A stretch of DNA of 7,997 nucleotides, from NCBI GenBank assembly GCA_016296945.1, contig JAEDHQ010000069.1:1-7997 (forward strand). Reading direction: 5' to 3'. The notes below the pieces were generated by a model. The model was not told the DNA's origin. It saw only the letters and a program-made list of their open reading frames with translations, and did not search any database. Origin of the DNA: Bacilli bacterium (GTDB lineage: Bacteria; Bacillota_I; Bacilli_A; ML615J-28; CAG-698). Below, piece after piece: positions 1 to 6,602 of the stretch. How positions within the stretch are numbered: the stretch's first letter is position 1; every line of letters starts with the position of its first letter. The translations under genes were made by a program, and so were the position numbers.

Positions 1-2
1 TT

Positions 3-68
3 TTAATAAGTACCAAAGTAGAGAAAACTAAAAAAGATTTTATATTTATTAAATCTGTTGGTGATTAA
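3..68 (+). pseudogene. Possible C-terminal end of an upstream gene (partial, cut by window start)
   Basis: Reading from base 3 gives 21 sense codons followed by TAA at 66-68. The peptide is mixed and protein-like, ending in IKSVGD. It could be the tail of a gene that begins outside the window. The other two forward frames stop sooner (TAA at 4-6 and 29-31). The stretch is too short to assign a family, and in AT-rich DNA a 21-codon open run can arise by chance, so this is only a hint. Confidence 0.25.
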
Positions 69-190
69 AAGTGACGTTCTATAATTATATGCTATTGTAT
101 CATTTTTACTATAAGTTATTGATTAAAGAACATTCGTTGCTCTTCAACTTTTTGTTTCCGACTATTTTTTACATTTATCATGTCGTGTAA

Positions 191-217
191 TTAATGGATT
201 TATAAAATTTCCATTAA
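191..217. promoter_or_regulatory. Perfect 8-bp inverted repeat, candidate operator
   Basis: TTAATGGA at 191-198 is repeated in exact inverted form as TCCATTAA at 210-217, with an 11-base AT-rich spacer. The half-sites are about 19 bases apart centre to centre, close to two helical turns, which suits a dimeric winged-helix protein. The right arm covers the position where the -35 element of the downstream promoter should be. There is no T-run after it, so it does not look like a terminator. The winged HTH encoded at the start of the next gene is the obvious candidate ligand, but that link is inference. Confidence 0.45.
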
Positions 218-240
218 AATATGATCAAATATGGTATACT
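212..240 (+). promoter_or_regulatory. Extended -10 promoter for the choline operon
   Basis: TATACT at 235-240 is preceded by TG at 232-233, which gives a TGnTATACT extended -10 box. The hexamer 17 bases upstream (CATTAA, 212-217) is a poor -35, and an extended -10 can compensate for that. Transcription would begin near 247, leaving a leader of about 28 bases before the ATG at 275. The weak -35 overlaps the right arm of the inverted repeat, consistent with repression by occlusion. Confidence 0.5.
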
Positions 241-274
241 ATTTGCGTTCAAAAAAATAAAAAAGGCATAAAAT

Positions 275-2020
275 ATGAACATAAAAGAAATAGAAATACT
301 AAGAAATATAAATAAAGATTTTAGTCAGAGAGAATTAGCAAATAGATTTAATATCTCACTAGGAAAAGTAAACCAGATAATTAGTAAATTAAAACAGGAA
401 AAGTTTATAGATGAGAATAATAATATTACATTAAAGACAAGAAATTATTTTAAAAAACATCATCCCCAAAATGCCGTAATTCTTGCAGCAGGATATGGAA
501 TGAGAATGGTCCCAATCAATACTGAAGAACCGAAAGGGTTACTTGAAGTTAAGGGAGAAACATTAATTGAACGTTTGATTAAACAATTGCATGAAGTGGG
601 AGTGCAAGATATAAAAGTTGTAGTCGGCTTTATGAAAGAGCATTATGAATTTTTAATTGATAAATATAATGTTAAATTAGTTGTTAATTCTCATTATAAA
701 GATTGGAATAACGTATATTCTCTCTTCTTAGTAAAAGATGATATTTCAGATACTTATATTTTACCGTGTGATGTTTGGTTTGAGGAAAATCCATTTTCTA
801 CTATTGAAGATGAATCTTGGTATTTATTTGGCGAGGAGCAAGTTCCTGGATCAAACTGGCAAGTAAAAAATAATGAAAAGGTACGTTTTAACTCATCAAA
901 GGGAAATAAAATGATTGGACTTGCATATCTCAATGAGATGCAAGGAAAAAACATTTCAAAACTTTTAGAAAAAAGTATTGAAGAAAAGCAATATACCTCT
1001 TTTTGGGAAGATGTATTAGAAAATAAGAAAAATTTTTTATTAAAAGGGAAGCTTATTTCTGATAATAGTCATGCTGAAATTAATTCATACGAGCAATTAC
1101 TAGACTTAGATTCAGGTTCTACTCATTTAAAAAATGATGCAATTGAGATCATTGAGGACATTTTAAAAGTAAATAAAAAAGATATCCACAATATTCATAC
1201 TCTAAAAAAAGGAATGACTAATCGATCATTTATTTTTACTGTTAATAATAAAAGATATATTATGCGTATTCCTGGTGAAGGAACCGATAAATTAATTGAT
1301 CGCAAAGAAGAATACGATGTCTATCAGAGAGTAAAGAAAGAGCCGTATACAGAAACAATTCTCTATCTAAATCCTGATAGTGGTTATAAAATATCTGAAT
1401 TTTTAGAGAATACTAGAAATAGTGACGCAAATAATATTCAAGATGTGAAAAAAAGTATGAGTGTATTGCGTAAATTTCATAGTCAAAATTATCAAGTTGA
1501 TCATACTTTTGATATTTGGAAACAAATTGATTTTTATGAAAGTCTTAGAAAAACAGCATCGGCTTATCGTGATTATGAGGAAATAAAGGATTGGGTCTTA
1601 AAATTAAAACCATTTATTGAGGATAATGTTACAAAGTGGTCTTTATGCCATATTGATGCAAATTATGATAATTTTTTAATTGATCAAAATAATAATGTGT
1701 TTCTTATTGATTGGGAATATGCAGGCATGCAAGATCCGGATTTAGATATTGCTATGTATGCTATTTATGCCGGTTATACTAAGGAGAAAATTGATCAATT
1801 AATAAATATATATTATGAAAATAAAGTTTCGGAAAATATCCGATATAAGATTTATGCTTATGTTGCAGTTGGGGGATTACTGTGGAGTAATTGGTGTGAA
1901 TATAAGCAATCTCTTGGATTAGACTTTGGAGAATATTCTCTTGCACAATATCGATATGCAAAAGAGTATAGTAAATTAGTTTTGAATTATTTGGAGAAAA
2001 AGAATGACAAAAATAAATAA
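275..2020 (+). CDS. Fusion protein: winged HTH, LicC-like cytidylyltransferase and LicA-like choline kinase
   Basis: This 581-residue cytoplasmic protein carries three domains. Residues 1-60 form a winged helix-turn-helix (core about 16-39, SQRELANRF...GKVNQIISKL). Residues 66-280 are a nucleotidyltransferase of the LicC type, with LAAGYGMRM (70-78), the PKGLLEV loop (86-92) and a probable metal-binding Asp166 in LPCDVWF. Residues 286-575 are a choline kinase of the LicA/APH fold, with KKGMTNRSF and MRIPG in the N-lobe (311-334), the HxDxxxxN catalytic loop (His459, Asp461, Asn466) and IDWEYAG with metal-binding Asp479. Known family members phosphorylate choline with ATP and couple phosphocholine to CTP to give CDP-choline, so one polypeptide may do both steps. 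The second acidic metal motif, usually EID, reads EIN (268-270). AAAAGG lies 8 bases before the ATG. The HTH may regulate this operon. Fusions of this layout are known, and the exact substrate (choline or ethanolamine) is inferred from the transporter next door. Confidence 0.88.
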   Translation: MNIKEIEILRNINKDFSQRELANRFNISLGKVNQIISKLKQEKFIDENNNITLKTRNYFKKHHPQNAVILAAGYGMRMVPINTEEPKGLLEVKGETLIERLIKQLHEVGVQDIKVVVGFMKEHYEFLIDKYNVKLVVNSHYKDWNNVYSLFLVKDDISDTYILPCDVWFEENPFSTIEDESWYLFGEEQVPGSNWQVKNNEKVRFNSSKGNKMIGLAYLNEMQGKNISKLLEKSIEEKQYTSFWEDVLENKKNFLLKGKLISDNSHAEINSYEQLLDLDSGSTHLKNDAIEIIEDILKVNKKDIHNIHTLKKGMTNRSFIFTVNNKRYIMRIPGEGTDKLIDRKEEYDVYQRVKKEPYTETILYLNPDSGYKISEFLENTRNSDANNIQDVKKSMSVLRKFHSQNYQVDHTFDIWKQIDFYESLRKTASAYRDYEEIKDWVLKLKPFIEDNVTKWSLCHIDANYDNFLIDQNNNVFLIDWEYAGMQDPDLDIAMYAIYAGYTKEKIDQLINIYYENKVSENIRYKIYAYVAVGGLLWSNWCEYKQSLGLDFGEYSLAQYRYAKEYSKLVLNYLEKKNDKNK

Positions 2021-2717
2021 TGCAATAATTATGGCAGCGGGTATGGGAACAAGAATGAGACCATTAACTAATGAAACACCTAAACCTCTAGTAAAAGTTA
2101 ATGGAATAAGAATGATTGAAAGTATTATTCAAGCTTTACATCAGGAAAATATAACTGATATTACAGTAGTCACTGGCTATTTAGCAGATGAATTTGAATT
2201 TCTAGCTAAGAAATATGAAAATCTTAAGCTAATTCACAATCCATATTTTAATCAATATAATAATATCTCTTCTTTATATGTTGCTCGAAAAGAATTAAAG
2301 AATACTATTATTTTAGATGGAGATCAGTTGATTTATAATCCTGACATTTTGAGTAGTAATTTTAAGAAATCAGGTTATGCAGGTAGTTCAATTAATAAGT
2401 GGTCGGATGAATGGATAATGCATACGAATGAGGAAGGAAAGGTTATATCTTGTGACAGAGATGGTGGCGATAATGGTTGGCGTTTGTATAGTGTTTCCAA
2501 ATGGAACGCAGCTGATAGCTCTTTATTAGGAAAATTCGTAGAAAAAGAATTTGAAAATAAAAATTATGATATTTATTGGGATGATATTCCAATGTTTTTA
2601 TATGCCGATAAATTCAATCTTTCAGTACATAAGATTAGTGAATCTGACATAGTAGAAATTGATAGTATTAAAGAATTGGCAAATATCGATTCTTCTTATG
2701 AAAAGTATGTAAAATAA
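2004..2717 (+). CDS. licC: LicC-like CTP:phosphocholine cytidylyltransferase (stand-alone)
   Basis: This single-domain nucleotidyltransferase has 237 residues, close to the usual LicC length. Its motifs are the N-terminal nucleotide-binding loop MAAGMGTRM (10-18), PKPLVKV (26-32), the metal-binding LDGD (Asp105 and Asp107), YWDDIP (191-196) and a C-terminal EID (218-220) that would supply the second metal ligand. It would join phosphocholine to CMP from CTP, making CDP-choline for transfer to wall or lipoteichoic acid. It shares about 45 of 108 aligned residues with the middle domain of the preceding fusion protein, so the operon encodes two related transferases that have diverged. Its ATG lies inside the end of the fusion gene (17-base overlap), with GGAG at 1993-1996 as ribosome binding site 7 bases away, which suggests coupled translation. 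A sugar-phosphate or phosphoethanolamine substrate cannot be excluded. Confidence 0.8.
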   Translation: MTKINNAIIMAAGMGTRMRPLTNETPKPLVKVNGIRMIESIIQALHQENITDITVVTGYLADEFEFLAKKYENLKLIHNPYFNQYNNISSLYVARKELKNTIILDGDQLIYNPDILSSNFKKSGYAGSSINKWSDEWIMHTNEEGKVISCDRDGGDNGWRLYSVSKWNAADSSLLGKFVEKEFENKNYDIYWDDIPMFLYADKFNLSVHKISESDIVEIDSIKELANIDSSYEKYVK

Positions 2718-2718
2718 A

Positions 2719-4218
2719 ATGAAAAAAAAGTTTACAAAAATAGATTATTCACTAATCTCTATTCCTTTATTGTCAGTTTTAGTTCTAAGCTGTATATTTC
2801 TTATTTTTCCAAATGAGTCTAAAAATTGTCTAGTAAATGTGCGGGCTGGAATAAATAGATATTTTTCAAGCTACTATCTTTGGGTAGGAGCTTTATTTTT
2901 ATTAAGTACCTTAATCTTAGCGTTCTCGCCTCTGGGAAATATAAAAATAGGTAAAAAAGATGATAGGCCAATTTACCCTGCTTTTAAATGGGGGATGATG
3001 ATCTTTACCTCCACTATGTCTGCAGATGTGATCTTCTATTCATTGTGTGAGTGGATGATGTATATGGGAGAGCCAACTATTAAAAATAGACAAAATCCTT
3101 TTGAATGGTCCTTAACATATTCTTTGTTTCACTGGGGACCAATTGCATGGTCATTTTATATTATGTTGGCAGTTGCATTTGCATACATGCTCTATGTGTC
3201 TAAAAACAAAAAACAAAAATTCTCGGAAGCATGTCGGCCAATTTTTGGAAATTTAATTGATGGTATTACGGGTAAAGTAATAGATTTAATTGCGATTTTT
3301 TCTCTAGTGGCAGCAACAGCTACTACTTTTTCAATGTCCCTTCCTTTATTAGCTCAAGTTGCGAAAACTTTGTTTCATGTAGGAACTGTACAAACTTGGT
3401 CTTTAATTTTAATGGCGTTGATAGTCATAATTTATTTATCAGTTTCTTTACTTGGCTTAAAAGCAATGAGCCGTTTTTCGGTAATAGCTTTCTCTATGTT
3501 CGGACTTTTATTATTATATGTCTTACTTGTAGGAGGTGGAGTAGGTTCTGACTTTGTGGCAGGAGGAGCTGCAATAAGAAATTTAACTACTAATTTTATT
3601 TCTTTAGCACTGCCAAATAAAATTAATAGTTTTACTCAAAATTGGACTGTGTATTATTGGTCTTATTGGATTGTTTGGTGTGTTGCTACCCCATTTTTTA
3701 TTGGAAGTATCAGTAAAGGGAAAAAAATTCGTGAAATTATTTTAGGTGCATATTTTTGGGGATTGAGTGGCACTTTCTTATCCTTTATTATTTTGAGTAA
3801 TTTTGGGATTAGAGAACAAATTCGAGGAATTATCAATGTTACAGCCTTATTAAGCAAAGACGTTTCTTATCCGGTAATCATAACTACTCTTTTAAAAACT
3901 TTACCTCATTATGAATGGGGATTAATTATTCTTAGTGGGGCAATGATAGGATTGTACTGTACGGTTTTTGATTCCATAACTATGGTCATTTCCAAATACT
4001 CATACAAGAATTTACTTGTAGAAGAAACTCCAAGTAAAAAAATGAGAGCATTTTGGGCAATTGCTTTTAGTATTTTTCCTTTAGTACTGATTCTGACTGG
4101 GGAGTCTGTTTATAATATTCAATCAGTGGCTATTATTGCTGCACTACCAACTAGTATAGTTATGATTTTAATTGTAATTAGTTTTTATAAGAGTTTACTT
4201 GGGCGGAAGAAAAATTGA
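2719..4218 (+). CDS. BCCT-family quaternary ammonium (choline/betaine) transporter
   Basis: This 499-residue polytopic membrane protein has about 12 predicted helices and short tails. The BCCT signature appears as NWTVYYWSYW (308-317). It departs from the usual WxWW ending only at Tyr316, and is followed by the typical ISKGKKIREIILG loop (331-343). HWGPIAWSFY (138-147) in the fourth helix gives Trp139, Trp144 and Tyr147, with the same spacing as the BetP betaine-binding box (W189, W194, Y197). Trp317 matches BetP W374, so the aromatic cage for a trimethylammonium group looks intact. Being cotranscribed with choline kinase and cytidylyltransferase genes makes choline the likely cargo, filling the place that LicB holds in other lic loci. 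The start lies 1 base after the upstream stop and has no clear Shine-Dalgarno, pointing to translational reinitiation. The long C-terminal osmosensing tail known from BetP is absent. Confidence 0.88.
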   Translation: MKKKFTKIDYSLISIPLLSVLVLSCIFLIFPNESKNCLVNVRAGINRYFSSYYLWVGALFLLSTLILAFSPLGNIKIGKKDDRPIYPAFKWGMMIFTSTMSADVIFYSLCEWMMYMGEPTIKNRQNPFEWSLTYSLFHWGPIAWSFYIMLAVAFAYMLYVSKNKKQKFSEACRPIFGNLIDGITGKVIDLIAIFSLVAATATTFSMSLPLLAQVAKTLFHVGTVQTWSLILMALIVIIYLSVSLLGLKAMSRFSVIAFSMFGLLLLYVLLVGGGVGSDFVAGGAAIRNLTTNFISLALPNKINSFTQNWTVYYWSYWIVWCVATPFFIGSISKGKKIREIILGAYFWGLSGTFLSFIILSNFGIREQIRGIINVTALLSKDVSYPVIITTLLKTLPHYEWGLIILSGAMIGLYCTVFDSITMVISKYSYKNLLVEETPSKKMRAFWAIAFSIFPLVLILTGESVYNIQSVAIIAALPTSIVMILIVISFYKSLLGRKKN

Positions 4219-4340
4219 TTAAAGGTGTTGGAAGCTTGATGAAATATTATGTCTAAGGTCTACTTGTAAGCGATTGAATTTTGTGCAAAAATTAAAATGT
4301 ATTTTTTATAAAAAATATAAGTATAGAAAGTGATTGAATA
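4219..4340 (+). promoter_or_regulatory. Intergenic region with an A/T palindrome ahead of the surface-protein gene
   Basis: This gap shows no convincing terminator for the transporter gene, so read-through into the next gene is possible. TATTTTTTATAAAAAATA at 4300-4317 is a perfect 18-base palindrome. TTGTGC (4281-4286) with TTATAA (4306-4311) would be a promoter with a long 19-base spacer, and is weak. GAAAGTGA at 4326-4333 is a poor ribosome binding site 7 bases before the ATG at 4341. Confidence 0.3.
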
Positions 4341-6470
4341 ATGCATAATCGAAAGAAATTAAATATTGGTATTTCATCCTTAATTTTAGGGGCACTCTTT
4401 TTAGAATTTAATGTTTCACAAGTTAAAGCAGATAACGTTAAAACTAGTCTTAATCATAATGAGCAAACTAATACTAAAGTAATTAACCAAAACGACGCGT
4501 CTAGAAATAATGCAATAGCGCAAAACTCAGTAACTAATTCTAAGTTTAATGCCTCTTTAGTATCTTCTTCTAATAATCAAAATGATTTAGATAAAAAATT
4601 AGTAGGAGCCCAAGAAACAAAGAATAATATAGAAAATGAAAAACAAACGTCAACTAACGCAGTACAATTAAATGCTAAGGTGACCTCTCAATGGGTTCCA
4701 GCATCTCCGTCTTTGTATTCAGTTAAGAATGATAATACAAATAAATGGAGATATAATTCTAATATTAAAACCTGGAGTTATATAAAAAGTGATGGTACAA
4801 ATGCCAATCAAGAATGGGTAAAGACCAAAGATAATCAATGGTATTATTTTGATAAAAATGGAAATATGGCATCAAACGGCTGGTTTGCTACTACTTCAAT
4901 ACAAGAAGATAATGGAAAAAAGTATTACTTTAATAAGGATGGACATTATTTAACAGATTATTGGGCATATGATCCCTATGGTAAAACTTGGAGTTATGCA
5001 AGAAATGATGGAGTACAAGCCAATGACCAATGGCTGAAGGCTAAAGATAATCAATGGTATTATTTTGATTTTAATGGGAATATGGTAACAAATAGTTGGT
5101 TTGATACCGATGGAAAGATATATTATTTTGATAAAAATGGTCATTATTTAACGAATCATTGGGTTTATGATTCAGCTGTTAATATCTGGAGTTACGTAAA
5201 AAATGATGGTACACAAGCAAATGAAGAATGGTTAAAACTGTCAGATGGCCAATGGTATTATTTTGGCGTTAGTGGAATTATGGCAGCCAATGGCTGGGTC
5301 CTAACTTCTTTGAAAAATAATAATTCAAAAGAATACTACTTTGATAAAAATGGTCACTATTTAATAAACCATTGGGCTTATGATAAATATGAGAAAACTT
5401 GGAGCTATGCAAAAAAGGATGGAACTCAAGCATTAGAAGAATGGGTAAAAGGAGCCAATGGAGCCAGATATTATATTAACGATAATGGGGTTATGGTAAC
5501 AAATAGCTGGTATGATACACCTTCAGAAGGTGAATATTACTTTGATAAAGATGGTCATCCAGTAAATCTTCATTTAGCCACTGAATTTGATAAAAATGGT
5601 GCCCCTATAACCAATCATTGGGTATATGATTCAAATAATCATCTCTGGGGTTATACTAATCAGGATGGCACCCCAGCATTAGAAGAGTGGGTAAGAGCAT
5701 CCGATAACAAATGGTATTATTTTAATAATGCAGGAGTTATGGTAACAAATGGTTGGTATAATACTCAGTTAAAAGATGGTAACTGGAAGAAATATTACTT
5801 TGATCAGAATGGTCATTATTTAACAGATCATTGGGTATATGATTCATATGGCAAAACTTGGAGCTATACAAAAACTGACGGAACTCAAGCAATAAGAGAA
5901 TGGGTAAAGACACCAAACGGACGGTGGTATTATTTTGATAATATTGGGATGATGCCAACAAATGTTCTCTTAGATACTCATATTAAAAATGACGTCTGGA
6001 AACCATATTACTTCGATAAAGATGGTAGTTATATGACTAATGCATGGGCTTATGATTCTGCTGATAAGATGTGGATTTATACGAAAAATGATGGTATACC
6101 TGCAGTACAAGAATGGTTAAAAAACAATGACGGTCAATGGTATTACTTTACTGCTTCAGAGGCTATGGCAGCAAACGGTTGGTTTAGAACTCGTTGTGCA
6201 AATAATTATTGGAAAATATATTATTTTGATAAAAATGGTCATTATTTAACCAATCATTGGGCTTACGATGCTGATAATAAGACTTGGAGTTATGCGAAAA
6301 GCGATGGTACGAGAGCAACGGAAGAATGGGTAAAGACACCAAGTGGCCAATGGTATTATTTCGATAAGAAGGGAAATATGGTAACAGATGATTACTATGA
6401 CACTTATGTAGGAAACGGTAAGTGGAAAAAGTATTACTTTGATCGGGATGGACATTACTATCAAATCTAA
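4341..6470 (+). CDS. Secreted choline-binding-type surface protein made of cell-wall-binding repeats
   Basis: The 709-residue product starts with a signal peptide: basic MHNRKK, then a hydrophobic core with a YSIRK-like KLNIGISSLILG pattern, and likely cleavage after VKA30. Residues 31-115 are a polar linker rich in Asn, Gln, Ser, Thr and Lys. Residues 144-709 are eight modules of about 71 residues, starting at residues 144, 216, 282, 353, 435, 506, 577 and 648. Each module holds three aromatic repeats of about 20 residues, for example GQWYYFDxxGNMxTNxW, then YYFDKNGHYLTNHW, then TWSYxKxDGTQAxEEW. The first type matches the choline-binding repeat pattern, in which aromatic side chains form pockets between hairpins. 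No hydrolase, adhesin or LPXTG motif is visible, so the protein would be held at the surface by the repeats. Its position behind a CDP-choline operon favours phosphocholine as ligand. Glucan-binding repeats look similar and are the main alternative. The stop is tandem TAA TAG. Confidence 0.85.
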   Translation: MHNRKKLNIGISSLILGALFLEFNVSQVKADNVKTSLNHNEQTNTKVINQNDASRNNAIAQNSVTNSKFNASLVSSSNNQNDLDKKLVGAQETKNNIENEKQTSTNAVQLNAKVTSQWVPASPSLYSVKNDNTNKWRYNSNIKTWSYIKSDGTNANQEWVKTKDNQWYYFDKNGNMASNGWFATTSIQEDNGKKYYFNKDGHYLTDYWAYDPYGKTWSYARNDGVQANDQWLKAKDNQWYYFDFNGNMVTNSWFDTDGKIYYFDKNGHYLTNHWVYDSAVNIWSYVKNDGTQANEEWLKLSDGQWYYFGVSGIMAANGWVLTSLKNNNSKEYYFDKNGHYLINHWAYDKYEKTWSYAKKDGTQALEEWVKGANGARYYINDNGVMVTNSWYDTPSEGEYYFDKDGHPVNLHLATEFDKNGAPITNHWVYDSNNHLWGYTNQDGTPALEEWVRASDNKWYYFNNAGVMVTNGWYNTQLKDGNWKKYYFDQNGHYLTDHWVYDSYGKTWSYTKTDGTQAIREWVKTPNGRWYYFDNIGMMPTNVLLDTHIKNDVWKPYYFDKDGSYMTNAWAYDSADKMWIYTKNDGIPAVQEWLKNNDGQWYYFTASEAMAANGWFRTRCANNYWKIYYFDKNGHYLTNHWAYDADNKTWSYAKSDGTRATEEWVKTPSGQWYYFDKKGNMVTDDYYDTYVGNGKWKKYYFDRDGHYYQI
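4770..6467 (+). repeat. Eight tandem coding repeats of about 213 bases
   Basis: Module starts, taken at the TWSY or equivalent codon, are at 4770, 4986, 5184, 5397, 5643, 5856, 6069 and 6282. The spacings are 216, 198, 213, 246, 213, 213 and 213 bases. The last copy is shortened to 186 bases and ends after the YYFDRDGHYYQI segment. The second copy is short by about 5 codons between its first and second sub-repeats. The fourth is long by 11 codons because of an extra half-repeat. The copies share short identical runs such as gataaaaatggtcattattt but have diverged overall, so the array looks old rather than freshly amplified. Confidence 0.85.
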
Positions 6471-6488
6471 TAGATGAATATGTTAATG

Positions 6489-6531
6489 AGGAATTAAGCA
6501 CTAAATTTAGTTGTTTAATTCCTTTTCTTTT
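6489..6531 (+). terminator. Rho-independent terminator after the surface-protein gene
   Basis: GGAATTAA (6490-6497) pairs exactly with TTAATTCC (6515-6522). A second stem, ACTAAA with TTTAGT (6500-6512), sits above a small internal loop. TTTTCTTTT (6523-6531) follows directly. The hairpin begins 19 bases after the stop codon. It separates the surface-protein unit from the downstream NTPase gene. Confidence 0.85.
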
Positions 6532-6602
6532 GCAATTAGTTTTTTCAAGTCTGATTCTAATTAAGAGAAAAATTAGAATAGCTATAAAAATTTGCTAACT
6601 GA

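Larger units (their letters stand above)
69..274 (+). promoter_or_regulatory. Leader and control region of the choline operon
   Basis: No gene is visible in these roughly 200 very AT-rich bases. At 125-144 there is a weak imperfect hairpin (AAAGAACA against TGCTCTT, with an A/C mismatch) followed by a T-run at 149-153, which could be a poor terminator for an upstream gene. The better-supported elements are the inverted repeat at 191-217 and the extended -10 promoter at 232-240, listed separately. A purine-rich AAAAGG at 261-266 lies 8 bases before the first start codon and is the likely ribosome binding site. Confidence 0.45.

Noticed and set aside
125..153. Hairpin plus T-run as a terminator for an upstream gene
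   Set aside because: The stem is short with an A/C mismatch and the T-run starts four bases after it, so it is too weak to call as a terminator.
463..2717. The two cytidylyltransferase segments as a recent tandem DNA duplication
   Set aside because: Protein identity is only about 40 percent by eye and the DNA shows no long identical runs, so any duplication is ancient or the genes were brought together separately.
4770..6467. Regular direct repeats that might suggest a CRISPR array or satellite
   Set aside because: The period is about 213 bases with diverged copies in one continuous reading frame that give conserved protein motifs. There are no short identical repeats separated by unique spacers.
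4341..6470. Possible autolysin, lysozyme or glucansucrase, since such enzymes carry similar repeats
   Set aside because: Nothing between the signal peptide and the repeats resembles a catalytic domain; residues 31-115 are a low-complexity polar linker.
4950..6501. Several open frames on the minus strand, up to 105 codons, across the surface-protein gene
   Set aside because: They mirror the repeated forward codons, recur with the repeat period, have no ribosome binding sites and lack any recognisable domain. They are shadows of the coding repeats.
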